A DNA stretch of 64,000 bases, from contig NZ_JACHYN010000022.1 in assembly GCF_014192915.1 (NCBI RefSeq), positions 1-64,000 on the forward strand, given 5' to 3'. Source of the DNA: Azospirillum sp. OGB3 (GTDB lineage: Bacteria > Pseudomonadota > Alphaproteobacteria > Azospirillales > Azospirillaceae). Each line of letters begins with the position of its first letter. Position 1 is the stretch's first letter. Made by a program: the position numbers and the translations under genes. This document shows, in pieces, positions 1-8,540 of the stretch. Below the pieces are notes generated by a model. The model was not told the DNA's origin, searched no databases, and saw only the letters and a list, made by a program, of their open reading frames with translations.

Positions 1-378
1 GCCGCCAGGGCCAGACTGTCTTTTGTGTTCCCGACCCGTCGGCGCCTCGTTGGCGGCCACCGCGTCGGGAGGCGCTTTATATGCGGGGTATCCCGAGGGT
101 GGCAAGCACTTTTTTCATCCCCCGGCGATTTTTTCCGCCGCTCACTCCCGATGCACATGACACCCTTTTCATTGGTCGACCCAAGTCGAAGGCGCCATAG
201 TCGGGCGAACGGCTGGAGAGACTCTCAGCTTGGGCGCGGCAGTAATCAATGGTTCGTTAACCAAAATCCGGTAGGTTTGCAAAACGGCAGAAACTAGCCG
301 CCAGCCGACCGCCGGGACCATTAGACACAGGTCCGACCGCCGCGATTGCGCTGAACCATTTTAAAAAGGCTGACAAGC
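1..378. other. Leading gap upstream of the Pls-like gene
   Basis: No convincing gene. Seven-base arms GCGCCTC (42-48) and GAGGCGC (69-75) followed by TTTATAT could form a hairpin ending a transcript from outside the window, but the loop is long. The rest presumably holds the promoter of the Pls-like gene. A 90-codon frame starting at 25 has arginine-rich, non-protein-like composition and no ribosome site. Confidence 0.35.
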
Positions 379-3300
379 GTGACATTGCTTCGCACGCCGA
401 CCTTGGTCGAAGCCCCGGGCGCCGGCCATCGTTCGTCCGAATCTTCGAACGATGCACTCTCCTCTCCCCTTCCCTCTCTTCCTGTTTCCGGCGTGCTGCG
501 GGGCAGCGCGATGCCGGAACTGCTTCGGGACGAACTGCTGTCCGACCTCTTCGCGGACACCGCGCGGGCAATGCCGGAGCGGACCGCCATCCTGTTCGAC
601 GGGCGCCGCGTCAGCTATGGGGAACTGGAGGCTCGGGCGAACCGTGTCGCCAACGCGCTGCGCGCACGCGGCTTCGGTCCGGGGAGCTTCGTCGGCCTGT
701 GGATGACGCGGTCGCTCGACCTGCATGTCGCCCTGCTCGGCATCCTGAAAGCCGGCGCAGCCTATCTGCCCTTCGACGCCGACGCGCCCGTCGAACGCGT
801 GGCGGCCAGCCTTGCCGATTGCGCCGCGCCGGCCATCCTGGTGGACGCCGTGACCGCGTCCAAGGCGGTCGGGCTCGCGGTGCCCGCTTTGACGCTGGAG
901 GCGTTGGCCTCGGACGATGAGCGTGCGCCCGACCTGCGCGCGGATGGGGTCACCCGCGATCATCCGGCTTACGCGATCTACACTTCGGGCTCGACCGGCA
1001 AGCCCAAGGGCATCGTCATCAGCCACGCCAACATCTGCCACTACCTGCGCGCCGCCAACAGCGTCTACGGGATCACCCGCGACGACGTTGCGTTCCAGGG
1101 CGCGTCGGTGGCCTTCGATCTGTCGCTGGAAGAGATCTTCGTTCCTTATCTGGTCGGTGCGACCCTCTGGGTGGCGAGCCGGCAGGTGCTGGACGAGGCC
1201 GACCGTCTGGCCGACGTTCTAAACGAAGCCGGCATCACCGTGCTGGACACCGTGCCGACTCTGCTCGCCATGCTGCCCAAAGACGTGCCCAGCCTTCGCG
1301 TCGTCATCCTGGGCGGCGAGGCCTGCCCGCCCGCGGTGGCCGCGCGCTGGTGCCGTCCGGGGCGGACGATCTTCAACAGCTATGGCCCGACCGAGGCGAC
1401 CGTCGTCGCCACCGTGGCCGAGGTGCGCCCGGACGAGCCGGTCACCATCGGCCGGCCGATCCCGAACTACAGCTGCTATGTGGTGGACGAGGCGATGGCG
1501 CTGGTCGCCCCCGGCACCCAGGGCGAGTTGCTGATCGGCGGGCCGGGCGTTGCCCAGGGGTATCTGGGGCGCCCTGACCTGACCGCCGAGAAGTTCATTC
1601 GCAACAGCTTCGCCATCCACGGCAACGACCCGCTGCTCTACCGCTCGGGCGACGCGGTGAGCGTCGATCCGAACGGCAACCTGCTGTTCCACGGCCGCAT
1701 CGACGATCAGGTGAAGATCCGCGGTTTCCGGCTGGAATTGGGCGAGATCGAGGCGAAGCTGACCGGGATGACCGGAGTGAGCCAGGCCACCGTCGTGCTG
1801 CGCAACGACAACGGGCTGGACCGGCTGGTCGCCTTCCTGGTGCCGCAGGCCGGCGCCGCGCTGGACAAGGCGGCGCTGCGCGACGGCTTGCGCGCCCGAT
1901 TGCCGAGCTACATGGTGCCGTCGCATTTCGAGGTGACGGACCGCCTGCCCCGCCTGACTTCCGGCAAGGCCGACCGCAAGGCGTTGCAGGCCGCGCCGCT
2001 GACCGACGACGCCGGCCCCAGCGAGCAGGACGAGCCGCAGACCCCGACGGAGGCCGCCCTGCTGGAGGCGGCCAAGCGAGTCTTCCCCGGTCAGGCGGTG
2101 CCGCTGGAAGCCGACTTCTTCATGGATCTGGGCGGACATTCGCTGCTCGCCGCGCGGTTCGTGTCGGCGGTGCGGGAGACCCGGCATCTCGATGGGTTGA
2201 CCCTGCAGGACGTCTACGGCGCCCGCAGCCTGCGCGCCATGGCCGAGCGGCTCGACGCCCGCGCCCCGCGCGGCGGCAACGGCGGAGGGGCGGAGCGCAA
2301 GGACCGCTCTTTCACGCCGCCACCCCTGCTCCGCCGTTTCCTCTGCGGCGCCGCGCAGGCGGCGGCCCTGCCCTTCATCCTGGCGCTGATGACGGCGCAG
2401 TGGCTCGGCGTCTTCGTCAGCTACATGCTGCTGTCCGGCGAGGACGCGAATTTCCTCCAGGAAGTCGCCACGCTGCTCGGCGTCTACATGGCCATCAACG
2501 TGGCCACGGTGGTGATCGCTGTTGCGGCCAAGTGGCTGGTCATCGGGCGGACGAAGCCTGGACGCTACCCGCTGTGGGGTGCCTATTATTACCGCTGGTG
2601 GCTGGCGCAGCGCTTCATCAGCCTCGTCCATCTGAAATGGTTCCAGGGCTCGCCGGTCATGCGGGTCCTCCTGCGCGCGCTTGGCGCCAAGGTGGGCGAC
2701 GAGGCGCTGATCGGCGAGTTCGAGTCCGGGGCCATCGACCTCGTGACCATCGGCGCCGGCGCCTCGATCGGCGGCAAGGTGAAGCTGGCGAACGCCGAAG
2801 TGATCGGCAACGAGCTTGTCATCGGCGCGGTGGAGATCGGCGCCGACGCCTATGTCGGCACCTCCTGCGTCATCGGCATGGACGCGGTGGTCGGTCCCGG
2901 CACGGAACTGGCCGACCTGACCGCCTTGCCCGCCGGCGCCCGGACCGGCACCTATGAGCGTTGGGACGGCTCGCCGGCTCGCCGCATCGGCAGTGTCGAC
3001 CGGGCGGAGCTGCCCGCCCCGGCGACCGCCGGACGGCTGCGCCGCGGGCTGAACGCCGCCTTCTACACGGCGATGCTGCTGGCCCTGCCGCCGATCTCGC
3101 TGATGCCCATCTTCCCGGCCTTCTACCTGTTCGACAATCTGGACGGGGTGCTGGGGTCGGTCTTCGGGGTCAGCTACCTCTATTACCTGCCGCTGATCGC
3201 CTGGCCGACCGCCATGGCGCTGGTCGCGGTGACGGTCTGCATGATCGCCGCCGTGCGCTGGATCGTCCTGCCGCGCGTCGAGGCCGGCACCTACTCGGTG

Positions 3301-4494
3301 CACAGCGGCTTCTATCTGCGCAAATGGATGGTGGCGCTGTCCACCGAGGTGATGCTCGACACGCTCAGCTCGCTCTATGCCACGGTCTACATGCGGGCGT
3401 GGTACCGCCTGATGGGCGCCAGGATCGGCAAGGATGCGGAGATCTCCACCAACCTCGCCGGGCGCTACGACCTCGTCGAGATCGGTGAGAAGTGCTTCAT
3501 CGCCGACGAGGTGGTTCTGGGCGACGAGGACATCCGTCGCGGCTGGATGTTCCTGAAGCCGGTGAAGACCGAGGCGCGCGTGTTCGTCGGCAACGACGCG
3601 GTGGTTCCGGCGGGCGCTTGCATCCCCACCGGCTCGCTGATCGGCATCAAGTCGAAGCCGCCCGCCAACGAGGCGATGTCCGCCGGGGAGACGTGGTTCG
3701 GCAGCCCGCCGATCAAGCTGCCGGTGCGCCAGCGCTTCGACGGGGTCGGCGCCAACTGGACCTACGAACCGTCCAAGGCCCGCCGCCTGGGCCGCGCGGT
3801 GTTCGAGGCCTTCAGCCTGTCGATGCCGACGATGCTGTTCATCACCTTCGGCACGCTGGCGGTCGAGCTGTTCGCGCCGGCCATCCTGGAACAGCGCTAC
3901 GGCGCCTTCCTGGCGCAGTTCCTGGCGGTCAGCGTCGCCATTCCGGTGGCCATGGTGGCGGTGGTGATCCTGGTGAAGTGGCTGCTGATGGGCCGCTACA
4001 CGCCGACCGTCAAGCCGATGTGGTCCTGGTGGGCCATGAAGACGGAAGCGGTGGCGGTGCTCTATTGGGGCCTCGCCGGCAAGGTGCTGCTGGACCACCT
4101 GCGCGGCACGCCGATGCTGCCCTGGGTGCTGCGCCTGTTCGGCACCAAGTTCGGCAAGGGCGTCTTCATGGACACCACCGACATCACCGAGTTCGACTGT
4201 GTGTCGGTCGGCGACCACAGTGCGGTGAACGCGCTGTCGGCCCTGCAGACGCACCTCTACGAGGACCGCGTGATGAAGGTCGGCTGCGTGAAGGTCGGGC
4301 GCGGTGTCACCATCGGCGCGGGATCCACCGTGCTGTACGACACCAGCGTCGGCGATTACGCCCATCTCGGCCCGCTGACCCTGGTCATGAAGGGCGAGGA
4401 GATCCCGGCGCACACCGAATGGGCCGGCGCCCCGGCGGAGCCGGTGGTCGAAGGACAGACGGAGTTGAACGAACAGTTCAAGAGCGCTGCGTAA
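379..4494 (+). CDS. Pls/PosA-family nonribosomal peptide synthetase-like membrane protein
   Basis: A 1371-residue protein with an adenylation domain (about 50-540), one peptidyl carrier domain (about 555-625) and a long membrane part. Visible adenylation motifs are YTSGSTGKPKG (201-211), NSYGPTEATV (333-342), YRSGD (421-425) and LTSGKADRK with Lys530. The carrier motif is LGGHSLLA with Ser588. The C-terminal half alternates paired membrane segments with three left-handed beta-helix (hexapeptide) blocks, roughly residues 770-870, 1010-1120 and 1255-1360. This is the layout of epsilon-poly-lysine synthetase (Pls), which makes short isopeptide chains without a condensation domain. The amino acid used here cannot be read from sequence. 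The GTG start follows AAAAAGGC at a suitable distance; ATG at 511 is the alternative. It seems monocistronic. Confidence 0.85.
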   Translation: MTLLRTPTLVEAPGAGHRSSESSNDALSSPLPSLPVSGVLRGSAMPELLRDELLSDLFADTARAMPERTAILFDGRRVSYGELEARANRVANALRARGFGPGSFVGLWMTRSLDLHVALLGILKAGAAYLPFDADAPVERVAASLADCAAPAILVDAVTASKAVGLAVPALTLEALASDDERAPDLRADGVTRDHPAYAIYTSGSTGKPKGIVISHANICHYLRAANSVYGITRDDVAFQGASVAFDLSLEEIFVPYLVGATLWVASRQVLDEADRLADVLNEAGITVLDTVPTLLAMLPKDVPSLRVVILGGEACPPAVAARWCRPGRTIFNSYGPTEATVVATVAEVRPDEPVTIGRPIPNYSCYVVDEAMALVAPGTQGELLIGGPGVAQGYLGRPDLTAEKFIRNSFAIHGNDPLLYRSGDAVSVDPNGNLLFHGRIDDQVKIRGFRLELGEIEAKLTGMTGVSQATVVLRNDNGLDRLVAFLVPQAGAALDKAALRDGLRARLPSYMVPSHFEVTDRLPRLTSGKADRKALQAAPLTDDAGPSEQDEPQTPTEAALLEAAKRVFPGQAVPLEADFFMDLGGHSLLAARFVSAVRETRHLDGLTLQDVYGARSLRAMAERLDARAPRGGNGGGAERKDRSFTPPPLLRRFLCGAAQAAALPFILALMTAQWLGVFVSYMLLSGEDANFLQEVATLLGVYMAINVATVVIAVAAKWLVIGRTKPGRYPLWGAYYYRWWLAQRFISLVHLKWFQGSPVMRVLLRALGAKVGDEALIGEFESGAIDLVTIGAGASIGGKVKLANAEVIGNELVIGAVEIGADAYVGTSCVIGMDAVVGPGTELADLTALPAGARTGTYERWDGSPARRIGSVDRAELPAPATAGRLRRGLNAAFYTAMLLALPPISLMPIFPAFYLFDNLDGVLGSVFGVSYLYYLPLIAWPTAMALVAVTVCMIAAVRWIVLPRVEAGTYSVHSGFYLRKWMVALSTEVMLDTLSSLYATVYMRAWYRLMGARIGKDAEISTNLAGRYDLVEIGEKCFIADEVVLGDEDIRRGWMFLKPVKTEARVFVGNDAVVPAGACIPTGSLIGIKSKPPANEAMSAGETWFGSPPIKLPVRQRFDGVGANWTYEPSKARRLGRAVFEAFSLSMPTMLFITFGTLAVELFAPAILEQRYGAFLAQFLAVSVAIPVAMVAVVILVKWLLMGRYTPTVKPMWSWWAMKTEAVAVLYWGLAGKVLLDHLRGTPMLPWVLRLFGTKFGKGVFMDTTDITEFDCVSVGDHSAVNALSALQTHLYEDRVMKVGCVKVGRGVTIGAGSTVLYDTSVGDYAHLGPLTLVMKGEEIPAHTEWAGAPAEPVVEGQTELNEQFKSAA

Positions 4495-4517
4495 GCCCTT
4501 GTCCTTATTAACGTGTT

Positions 4518-4558
4518 GCGGCCCGGCATCCAGCGCTTCGGCAATGGGTCCGGGCCGC
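4518..4558 (+). terminator. Hairpin after the Pls-like gene
   Basis: Perfect nine-base arms GCGGCCCGG and CCGGGCCGC lie 24 bases after the stop codon. There is no proper T-tract, only ATCGTTTCC, so intrinsic termination may be weak. Confidence 0.4.
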
Positions 4559-4732
4559 ATCGTTTCCGGGGCGAGGTCAGACCCATTCCTTAACGCCGCA
4601 GGGCGTTCCGTTCCCGTTGTGCGGCGGGCGCAGGGGTGTATAACGGTGCGCGAGCGTGGCCCTGGCCCTTTTGCGCGCTGCTGCGCGCCGCATCGGGGCC
4701 TGTGACCCAAGAACAGGAAGGAAGCCCCCCGA

Positions 4733-6367
4733 ATGCCCGATGACATCAGCCCCGCCCGCGGCGCCGCGACGCTGTTTCCGCTGGCCAAGGACGACACGAC
4801 CTACCGCAAGCTGACCTCGGATCACGTCTCGGTCGTCGAGTTCGACGGCGAGCAGATCCTGAAGGTGGAGCCGGAGGGCCTGCGCCTGCTGGCCGAAGAG
4901 GCCTTCAAGGACATCAACCATCTGCTGCGTCCGGGGCATCTGGGCCAGATCCGCGCGATCCTCGACGATCCGGAAGCCTCGCCGAACGACAAGTTCGTGG
5001 CGCTGGACCTGCTGAAGAACGCCAACATCGCCGCCGCCGGCACGCTGCCGATGTGCCAGGACACCGGCACCGCCATCATCATGGGCAAGAAGGGCCGCCG
5101 CGTCTTCACCAAGGGCGGCGACGAGGCCGCGCTGTCGGAGGGCGCCCGCGACGCCTATCTGAAGCGCAACCTGCGCTACAGCCAGCTCGCCCCGATCTCC
5201 ATGTACGAGGAGAAGAACACCCGCAACAACCTGCCGGGCCAGGTCGAGATCTACGCGGAGGGCGAGGACGCCTACAAGTTCCTGTTCATGGCCAAGGGCG
5301 GCGGGTCGGCCAACAAGACCTTCCTGCATCAGGCCACCCCGTCGGTGCTGGCGCCGGACCGGCTGCTGAAGTTCCTTGAGGACAAGATCCGCTACCTCGG
5401 CACATCGGCTTGCCCGCCCTACCACCTCGCCATCGTCATCGGCGGCCTGTCGGCAGAGCAGAATCTGAAGACGGTGAAGCTGGCCTCGGCCCGCTACCTC
5501 GATAATCTGCCAACCGAGGGCGGCGAGGACGCGCATGCCTTCCGCGACCTCGCCATGGAGGCCGAGGTGCACAAGCTGACCCAGACCATGGGCATCGGCG
5601 CGCAGTTCGGCGGCAAGTACTTCTGCCACGACGTCCGCGTCATCCGCCTGCCGCGCCACGGCGCCTCCATGCCGATCGGCGTGGGCGTGTCCTGCTCGGC
5701 CGACCGTCAGGCGGTGGGCAAGATCACCAAGGACGGCATCTTCCTGGAGCAGCTGGAGACCGATCCGGCCAAGTATCTGCCGGAGATCACCGACGGCGAT
5801 CTGGCCGGCGAGGTCGTCAAGATCGATCTCAACCAGCCGATGAGCGAGATTCTCGCGACGCTGAAGCAGTATCCAATCCGCACCCGCCTGTCGCTGACCG
5901 GTCCGCTGATCGTCGCCCGCGACCTCGCCCACGCCAAGCTGCGCGCGCGGCTGGACGCCGGCGAGCCGCTGCCAGACTATTTCAAGAACCACCCCATCTA
6001 CTACGCCGGCCCGGCCAAGACCCCGGAAGGTTATGCCTCGGGCTCCTTCGGTCCGACGACCGCCGGTCGCATGGACAGCTTCGTGGAGCAGTTCCAGGCG
6101 GCGGGCGGCTCGATGGTCATGCTGGCCAAGGGAAACCGCAGCCCGGAGGTGACCGCGGCCTGCAAGACTCACGGCGGCTTCTATCTGGGTTCCATCGGCG
6201 GGGCGGCGGCCCGTCTCGCCCAGGACTGCATCAAGAAGGTGGAGTGCGTCGAGTATCCGGAACTCGGCATGGAAGCCATCTGGCGCATCGAGGTCGAGGA
6301 CTTCCCGGCCTTCATCATCGTCGATGACAAGGGCAACGACTTCTTCAAGGAATTGAAGCTGGCGTAA
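4733..6367 (+). CDS. fum: Class I fumarate hydratase (iron-sulfur, FumA/FumB type)
   Basis: This 544-residue enzyme interconverts fumarate and malate in the citric acid cycle, in the cytoplasm. It is the oxygen-sensitive [4Fe-4S] class. Cysteines placed as expected for the cluster are Cys108 (PMCQDTG), Cys227 (TSACPPYH) and Cys321 (VSCSADR). The length is that of the single-polypeptide form, with the N-terminal alpha-type and C-terminal beta-type domains fused (C-terminal domain begins near '[11 protein letters not shown]'). AGGAAGG precedes the ATG. It seems to be a single-gene unit between two hairpins. Confidence 0.93.
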   Translation: MPDDISPARGAATLFPLAKDDTTYRKLTSDHVSVVEFDGEQILKVEPEGLRLLAEEAFKDINHLLRPGHLGQIRAILDDPEASPNDKFVALDLLKNANIAAAGTLPMCQDTGTAIIMGKKGRRVFTKGGDEAALSEGARDAYLKRNLRYSQLAPISMYEEKNTRNNLPGQVEIYAEGEDAYKFLFMAKGGGSANKTFLHQATPSVLAPDRLLKFLEDKIRYLGTSACPPYHLAIVIGGLSAEQNLKTVKLASARYLDNLPTEGGEDAHAFRDLAMEAEVHKLTQTMGIGAQFGGKYFCHDVRVIRLPRHGASMPIGVGVSCSADRQAVGKITKDGIFLEQLETDPAKYLPEITDGDLAGEVVKIDLNQPMSEILATLKQYPIRTRLSLTGPLIVARDLAHAKLRARLDAGEPLPDYFKNHPIYYAGPAKTPEGYASGSFGPTTAGRMDSFVEQFQAAGGSMVMLAKGNRSPEVTAACKTHGGFYLGSIGGAAARLAQDCIKKVECVEYPELGMEAIWRIEVEDFPAFIIVDDKGNDFFKELKLA

Positions 6368-6385
6368 CACCCGCACATCTCAACT

Positions 6386-6435
6386 CCCTCCCCCGCGTCA
6401 GCGCAAACCGAAGGTCCGCCGACAGCGGGGGAGGG
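6386..6435. repeat. GC-rich inverted repeat (REP-like)
   Basis: The arms CCCTCCCCCGC (6386-6396) and GCGGGGGAGGG (6425-6435) flank a 28-base centre, just after the fumarase stop. Sequences with the same arms occur at 48.15-48.25 kb, so this is a dispersed element in this genome. It may also serve as a transcript-end hairpin. Confidence 0.6.
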
Positions 6436-6472
6436 TCACGGTGAGGGCCGGTGCCTTCCGTTGAGGATTGCC

Positions 6473-6823
6473 ATGTCTGACGACCTGACCGCCAAGATCA
6501 CCGATGCCCAGCGCCGCGCCCTATTCGCCGCGGAGGTGATCGTCAACCGCCGCCTGCACGATTTCTCGATGCGCCACCAGACGCACTACGCCAACGATGT
6601 GGCGGAGGAACGCAAGGCCATCGAGAAGGAAATCCGCGCGATCCGCCGCCGTCTCCCGGCCGCTCCACCGGTGACCGACGCGCTGGTGGCTCAGGTTGCG
6701 GGTGATGCCCACGTCCCGGAAACGGTCCGGGCGGTGCTGCTTGCCTTGGCCGCGATCCGGCCCGACGTGCTGACAACAGTTGACGAAGCCGCTTTGACCC
6801 CCGAAGAGGATGAGGAAGACTGA
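6473..6823 (+). CDS. Small hypothetical protein
   Basis: A 116-residue, charged, mostly helical soluble protein beginning MSDDLTAKI. A stretch rich in Arg, Lys and Glu near residues 45-60 could form a coiled coil, and the tail is acidic (EEDEED). No family recognised. It lies 22 bases upstream of the RluA-type gene and is probably co-transcribed with it. ATG 6473 is chosen over an upstream TTG at 6461. Confidence 0.65.
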   Translation: MSDDLTAKITDAQRRALFAAEVIVNRRLHDFSMRHQTHYANDVAEERKAIEKEIRAIRRRLPAAPPVTDALVAQVAGDAHVPETVRAVLLALAAIRPDVLTTVDEAALTPEEDEED

Positions 6824-6845
6824 CAGCCTCGTCCGTTAAGGCACC

Positions 6846-7535
6846 ATGACACCCGAACAAATCCAGGCCCGCGTTCTCTACCGCGACGGGCTGATGCTCA
6901 TCATCGACAAGCCCGCCGGCCTGCCCGTCCATGCCGGACCGGGTGGCGGCCCGAATCTCGAGCGCCATTTCGACGCCCTGCGCTACGGCTTTCCGAAGCC
7001 GCCGGGGCTTGCCCACCGGCTCGACCGCGACACCTCCGGCTGCCTGATCCTCGGACGGCACGCCAAGGCCCTGCGCAAGCTGGGCAAGCTGTTCCAGGAC
7101 GGCAAGGTCGACAAGACCTACTGGGCGGTCGTCGCCGGCACCCCGCCGGAGGAGCAGGGCCGCATCGAACTGCCTTTGATGAAGGTCACCAACAAAACCG
7201 GCGGCTGGCGGATCGTTGTGGCCGACGACGGGCAAAGCGCCGTCACCGACTACCGGGTGCTGGGACGCGGCGACGGCATGACATGGCTGGAGTTGAAGCC
7301 CCACACCGGGCGCACGCACCAGATCCGCGTGCATTGCGCCACGGCGCTGGGCTGCCCGCTGCTCGGCGACCCGCAATATGGCGGACCGGAGGGGCATCCG
7401 CTGCATCTTCAGTCCCGGGCCATTTCGCTGCCACTCTACCCCTCCCGCGAGGCGGTCGGCGCGGTGGCGCCGGTTCCGCCCCACATGCGCGCGGCGCTCG
7501 CCACCTGCGGATTTCCGGGAGACGATCCGGCCTGA
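6846..7535 (+). CDS. RluA-family RNA pseudouridine synthase
   Basis: This 229-residue enzyme converts uridine to pseudouridine in rRNA or tRNA. The family signature HRLDRDTSG (57-65) is present with the catalytic aspartate at 60, along with the conserved HTGRTHQIRVH block near residue 157. There is no S4 domain and the protein is short, nearer the RluA/TruC-like single-domain forms. The substrate position cannot be assigned. TAAGGC precedes the ATG. The stop lies inside a hairpin shared with the convergent DUF4383 gene. Confidence 0.87.
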   Translation: MTPEQIQARVLYRDGLMLIIDKPAGLPVHAGPGGGPNLERHFDALRYGFPKPPGLAHRLDRDTSGCLILGRHAKALRKLGKLFQDGKVDKTYWAVVAGTPPEEQGRIELPLMKVTNKTGGWRIVVADDGQSAVTDYRVLGRGDGMTWLELKPHTGRTHQIRVHCATALGCPLLGDPQYGGPEGHPLHLQSRAISLPLYPSREAVGAVAPVPPHMRAALATCGFPGDDPA

Positions 7536-7562
7536 CGGCCAGGGGCCGCCGGGCCGTCAGGC
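7530..7562. terminator. Bidirectional hairpin holding both convergent stop codons
   Basis: Perfect 11-base arms GCCTGACGGCC and GGCCGTCAGGC surround an 11-base loop. The TGA of the RluA-type gene sits in one arm and the TGA of the opposing DUF4383 gene in the other. There is no U-tract on either side, so it may protect or separate transcripts rather than terminate them alone. Confidence 0.55.
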
Positions 7563-7997
7563 TCGCCACTCCGCGCGCTTCTCCGTGCCGGTTTCCGTCT
7601 CATGCACCATGAAGCCCACATAGCCGGCGACGATGGCCAGGACGGCGTGCAGCCAGATGTCGTTGCCGTGCAGCGGCACCAGCCCGAACAGCGTGTTCAG
7701 ACCCGGAATAAAGCCGAGAACGGTCAGGGCGGCGTAGGCCACGGCGACGCTGCGCAGATAGCTGCGCGAGGCCAGACGGCTGGAGAAATAGGCGAAGAAG
7801 CCCCACAGGCCGAACAGGAGATGCACGACGTTGTGCAGCAGGTTCACCGGGAACAACCCGAGCAGATAGCCGTGGAAGGATTCGACGGCAAGGGTCATGC
7901 CTTCCGGGGGCGGTGACAGGAAGGTCGGGATGAAGCCCAGTATGCCGATCGCCGTAAAGGCCGCGGCGTAGACCAGCGTTACGTTGCGCCACCACAT
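7557..7997 (-). CDS. DUF4383 family membrane protein
   Basis: A 146-residue integral membrane protein with four predicted membrane segments (about 5-25, 45-72, 82-100 and 112-135). It has the DUF4383 pattern: a leading alanine-rich helix, then NLLHNVVHLLFGLWG in the second helix with polar residues inside the membrane. The biochemical role of the family is unknown. CGGAGAA precedes the ATG. It lies downstream of the ferredoxin gene on the same strand, about 100 bases away. Confidence 0.8.
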   Translation of the reverse strand: MWWRNVTLVYAAAFTAIGILGFIPTFLSPPPEGMTLAVESFHGYLLGLFPVNLLHNVVHLLFGLWGFFAYFSSRLASRSYLRSVAVAYAALTVLGFIPGLNTLFGLVPLHGNDIWLHAVLAIVAGYVGFMVHETETGTEKRAEWRA

Positions 7998-8095
7998 GTG
8001 TTTCTCCGTTGGCAGACAGGGGATGAATCCGACTTACCAACAGAGGGTTTAGAAACAGCGTTCCCAGATTCCGCCCGCAATCTCGGGCAGCGATC

Positions 8096-8383
8096 TCAGG
8101 CGGTCACCGCCTCCATGGTCACGGCCTTGACCGGACACACGGCCGAGCAGTCGCCGCAACCGGTGCAACCACCCTCTTCGATGATCGGCAGCCAGCGTCC
8201 GCGCCCCAGCGGGCGGAAACGGATCGCGCCGCGGTCGCAGTGGTCACCGCACATCCGGCAGTCGGTCCCGGTGTAGGACAGGCACGCCGCGCCGATGCGC
8301 GCCTCCAACGTCTGGGGCGCTTCGGACGGAACAGGCTTGGGGTGGAGGCGTCCCCGGAACAGATCCGCGCGACTGATCGCCAT
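8096..8383 (-). CDS. NapF-like 4Fe-4S ferredoxin
   Basis: A 95-residue cytoplasmic iron-sulfur protein. Two cysteine groups are visible: Cys34/42/45/49 and Cys73/76/79/83 (CTGCGDCSAVCP). The leader ISRADLFRGR resembles the start of NapF, the accessory ferredoxin of periplasmic nitrate reductase maturation, but no nap genes are in this window. ATG 8383 has AGGGGAGG upstream; the frame stays open further 5' but without ferredoxin-like sequence. It is divergent from the histidine kinase gene, and a palindromic cluster lies between them. Confidence 0.75.
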   Translation of the reverse strand: MAISRADLFRGRLHPKPVPSEAPQTLEARIGAACLSYTGTDCRMCGDHCDRGAIRFRPLGRGRWLPIIEEGGCTGCGDCSAVCPVKAVTMEAVTA

Positions 8384-8427
8384 GGTGGCTGCCCTCCCCT
8401 TGCTGATCCGCTGCCCGGAGTTTGTTG

Positions 8428-8453
8428 CATTCGTTTGCTGCATTCGCGAATGC
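8428..8453. promoter_or_regulatory. Palindromic operator-like cluster
   Basis: GCATTCG occurs at 8428-8434 and 8440-8446, and its inverse CGAATGC at 8447-8453. The last two make a perfect 14-base palindrome GCATTCGCGAATGC. The cluster sits between the divergent ferredoxin and histidine kinase genes, where an operator would be expected. No known regulator site was recognised. Confidence 0.45.
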
Positions 8454-8540
8454 TGGGCGTCGGCGATGGCGGTACACTGACCTTTCGTGCACCACCCGGC
8501 CTTGATCGTCGTCAAGGTCCGCACCGGAAGGACGGACGGC

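Noticed and set aside
25-297. A 90-codon frame in the leading gap
   Set aside because: Arg-rich and lacking a ribosome site; composition not like the neighbouring real genes.
1219-4797. A 1192-codon minus-strand frame opposite the Pls-like gene
   Set aside because: It is a GC-rich shadow: rich in Arg, His, Gln and Gly with no domain, and the plus-strand frame has clear motifs throughout.
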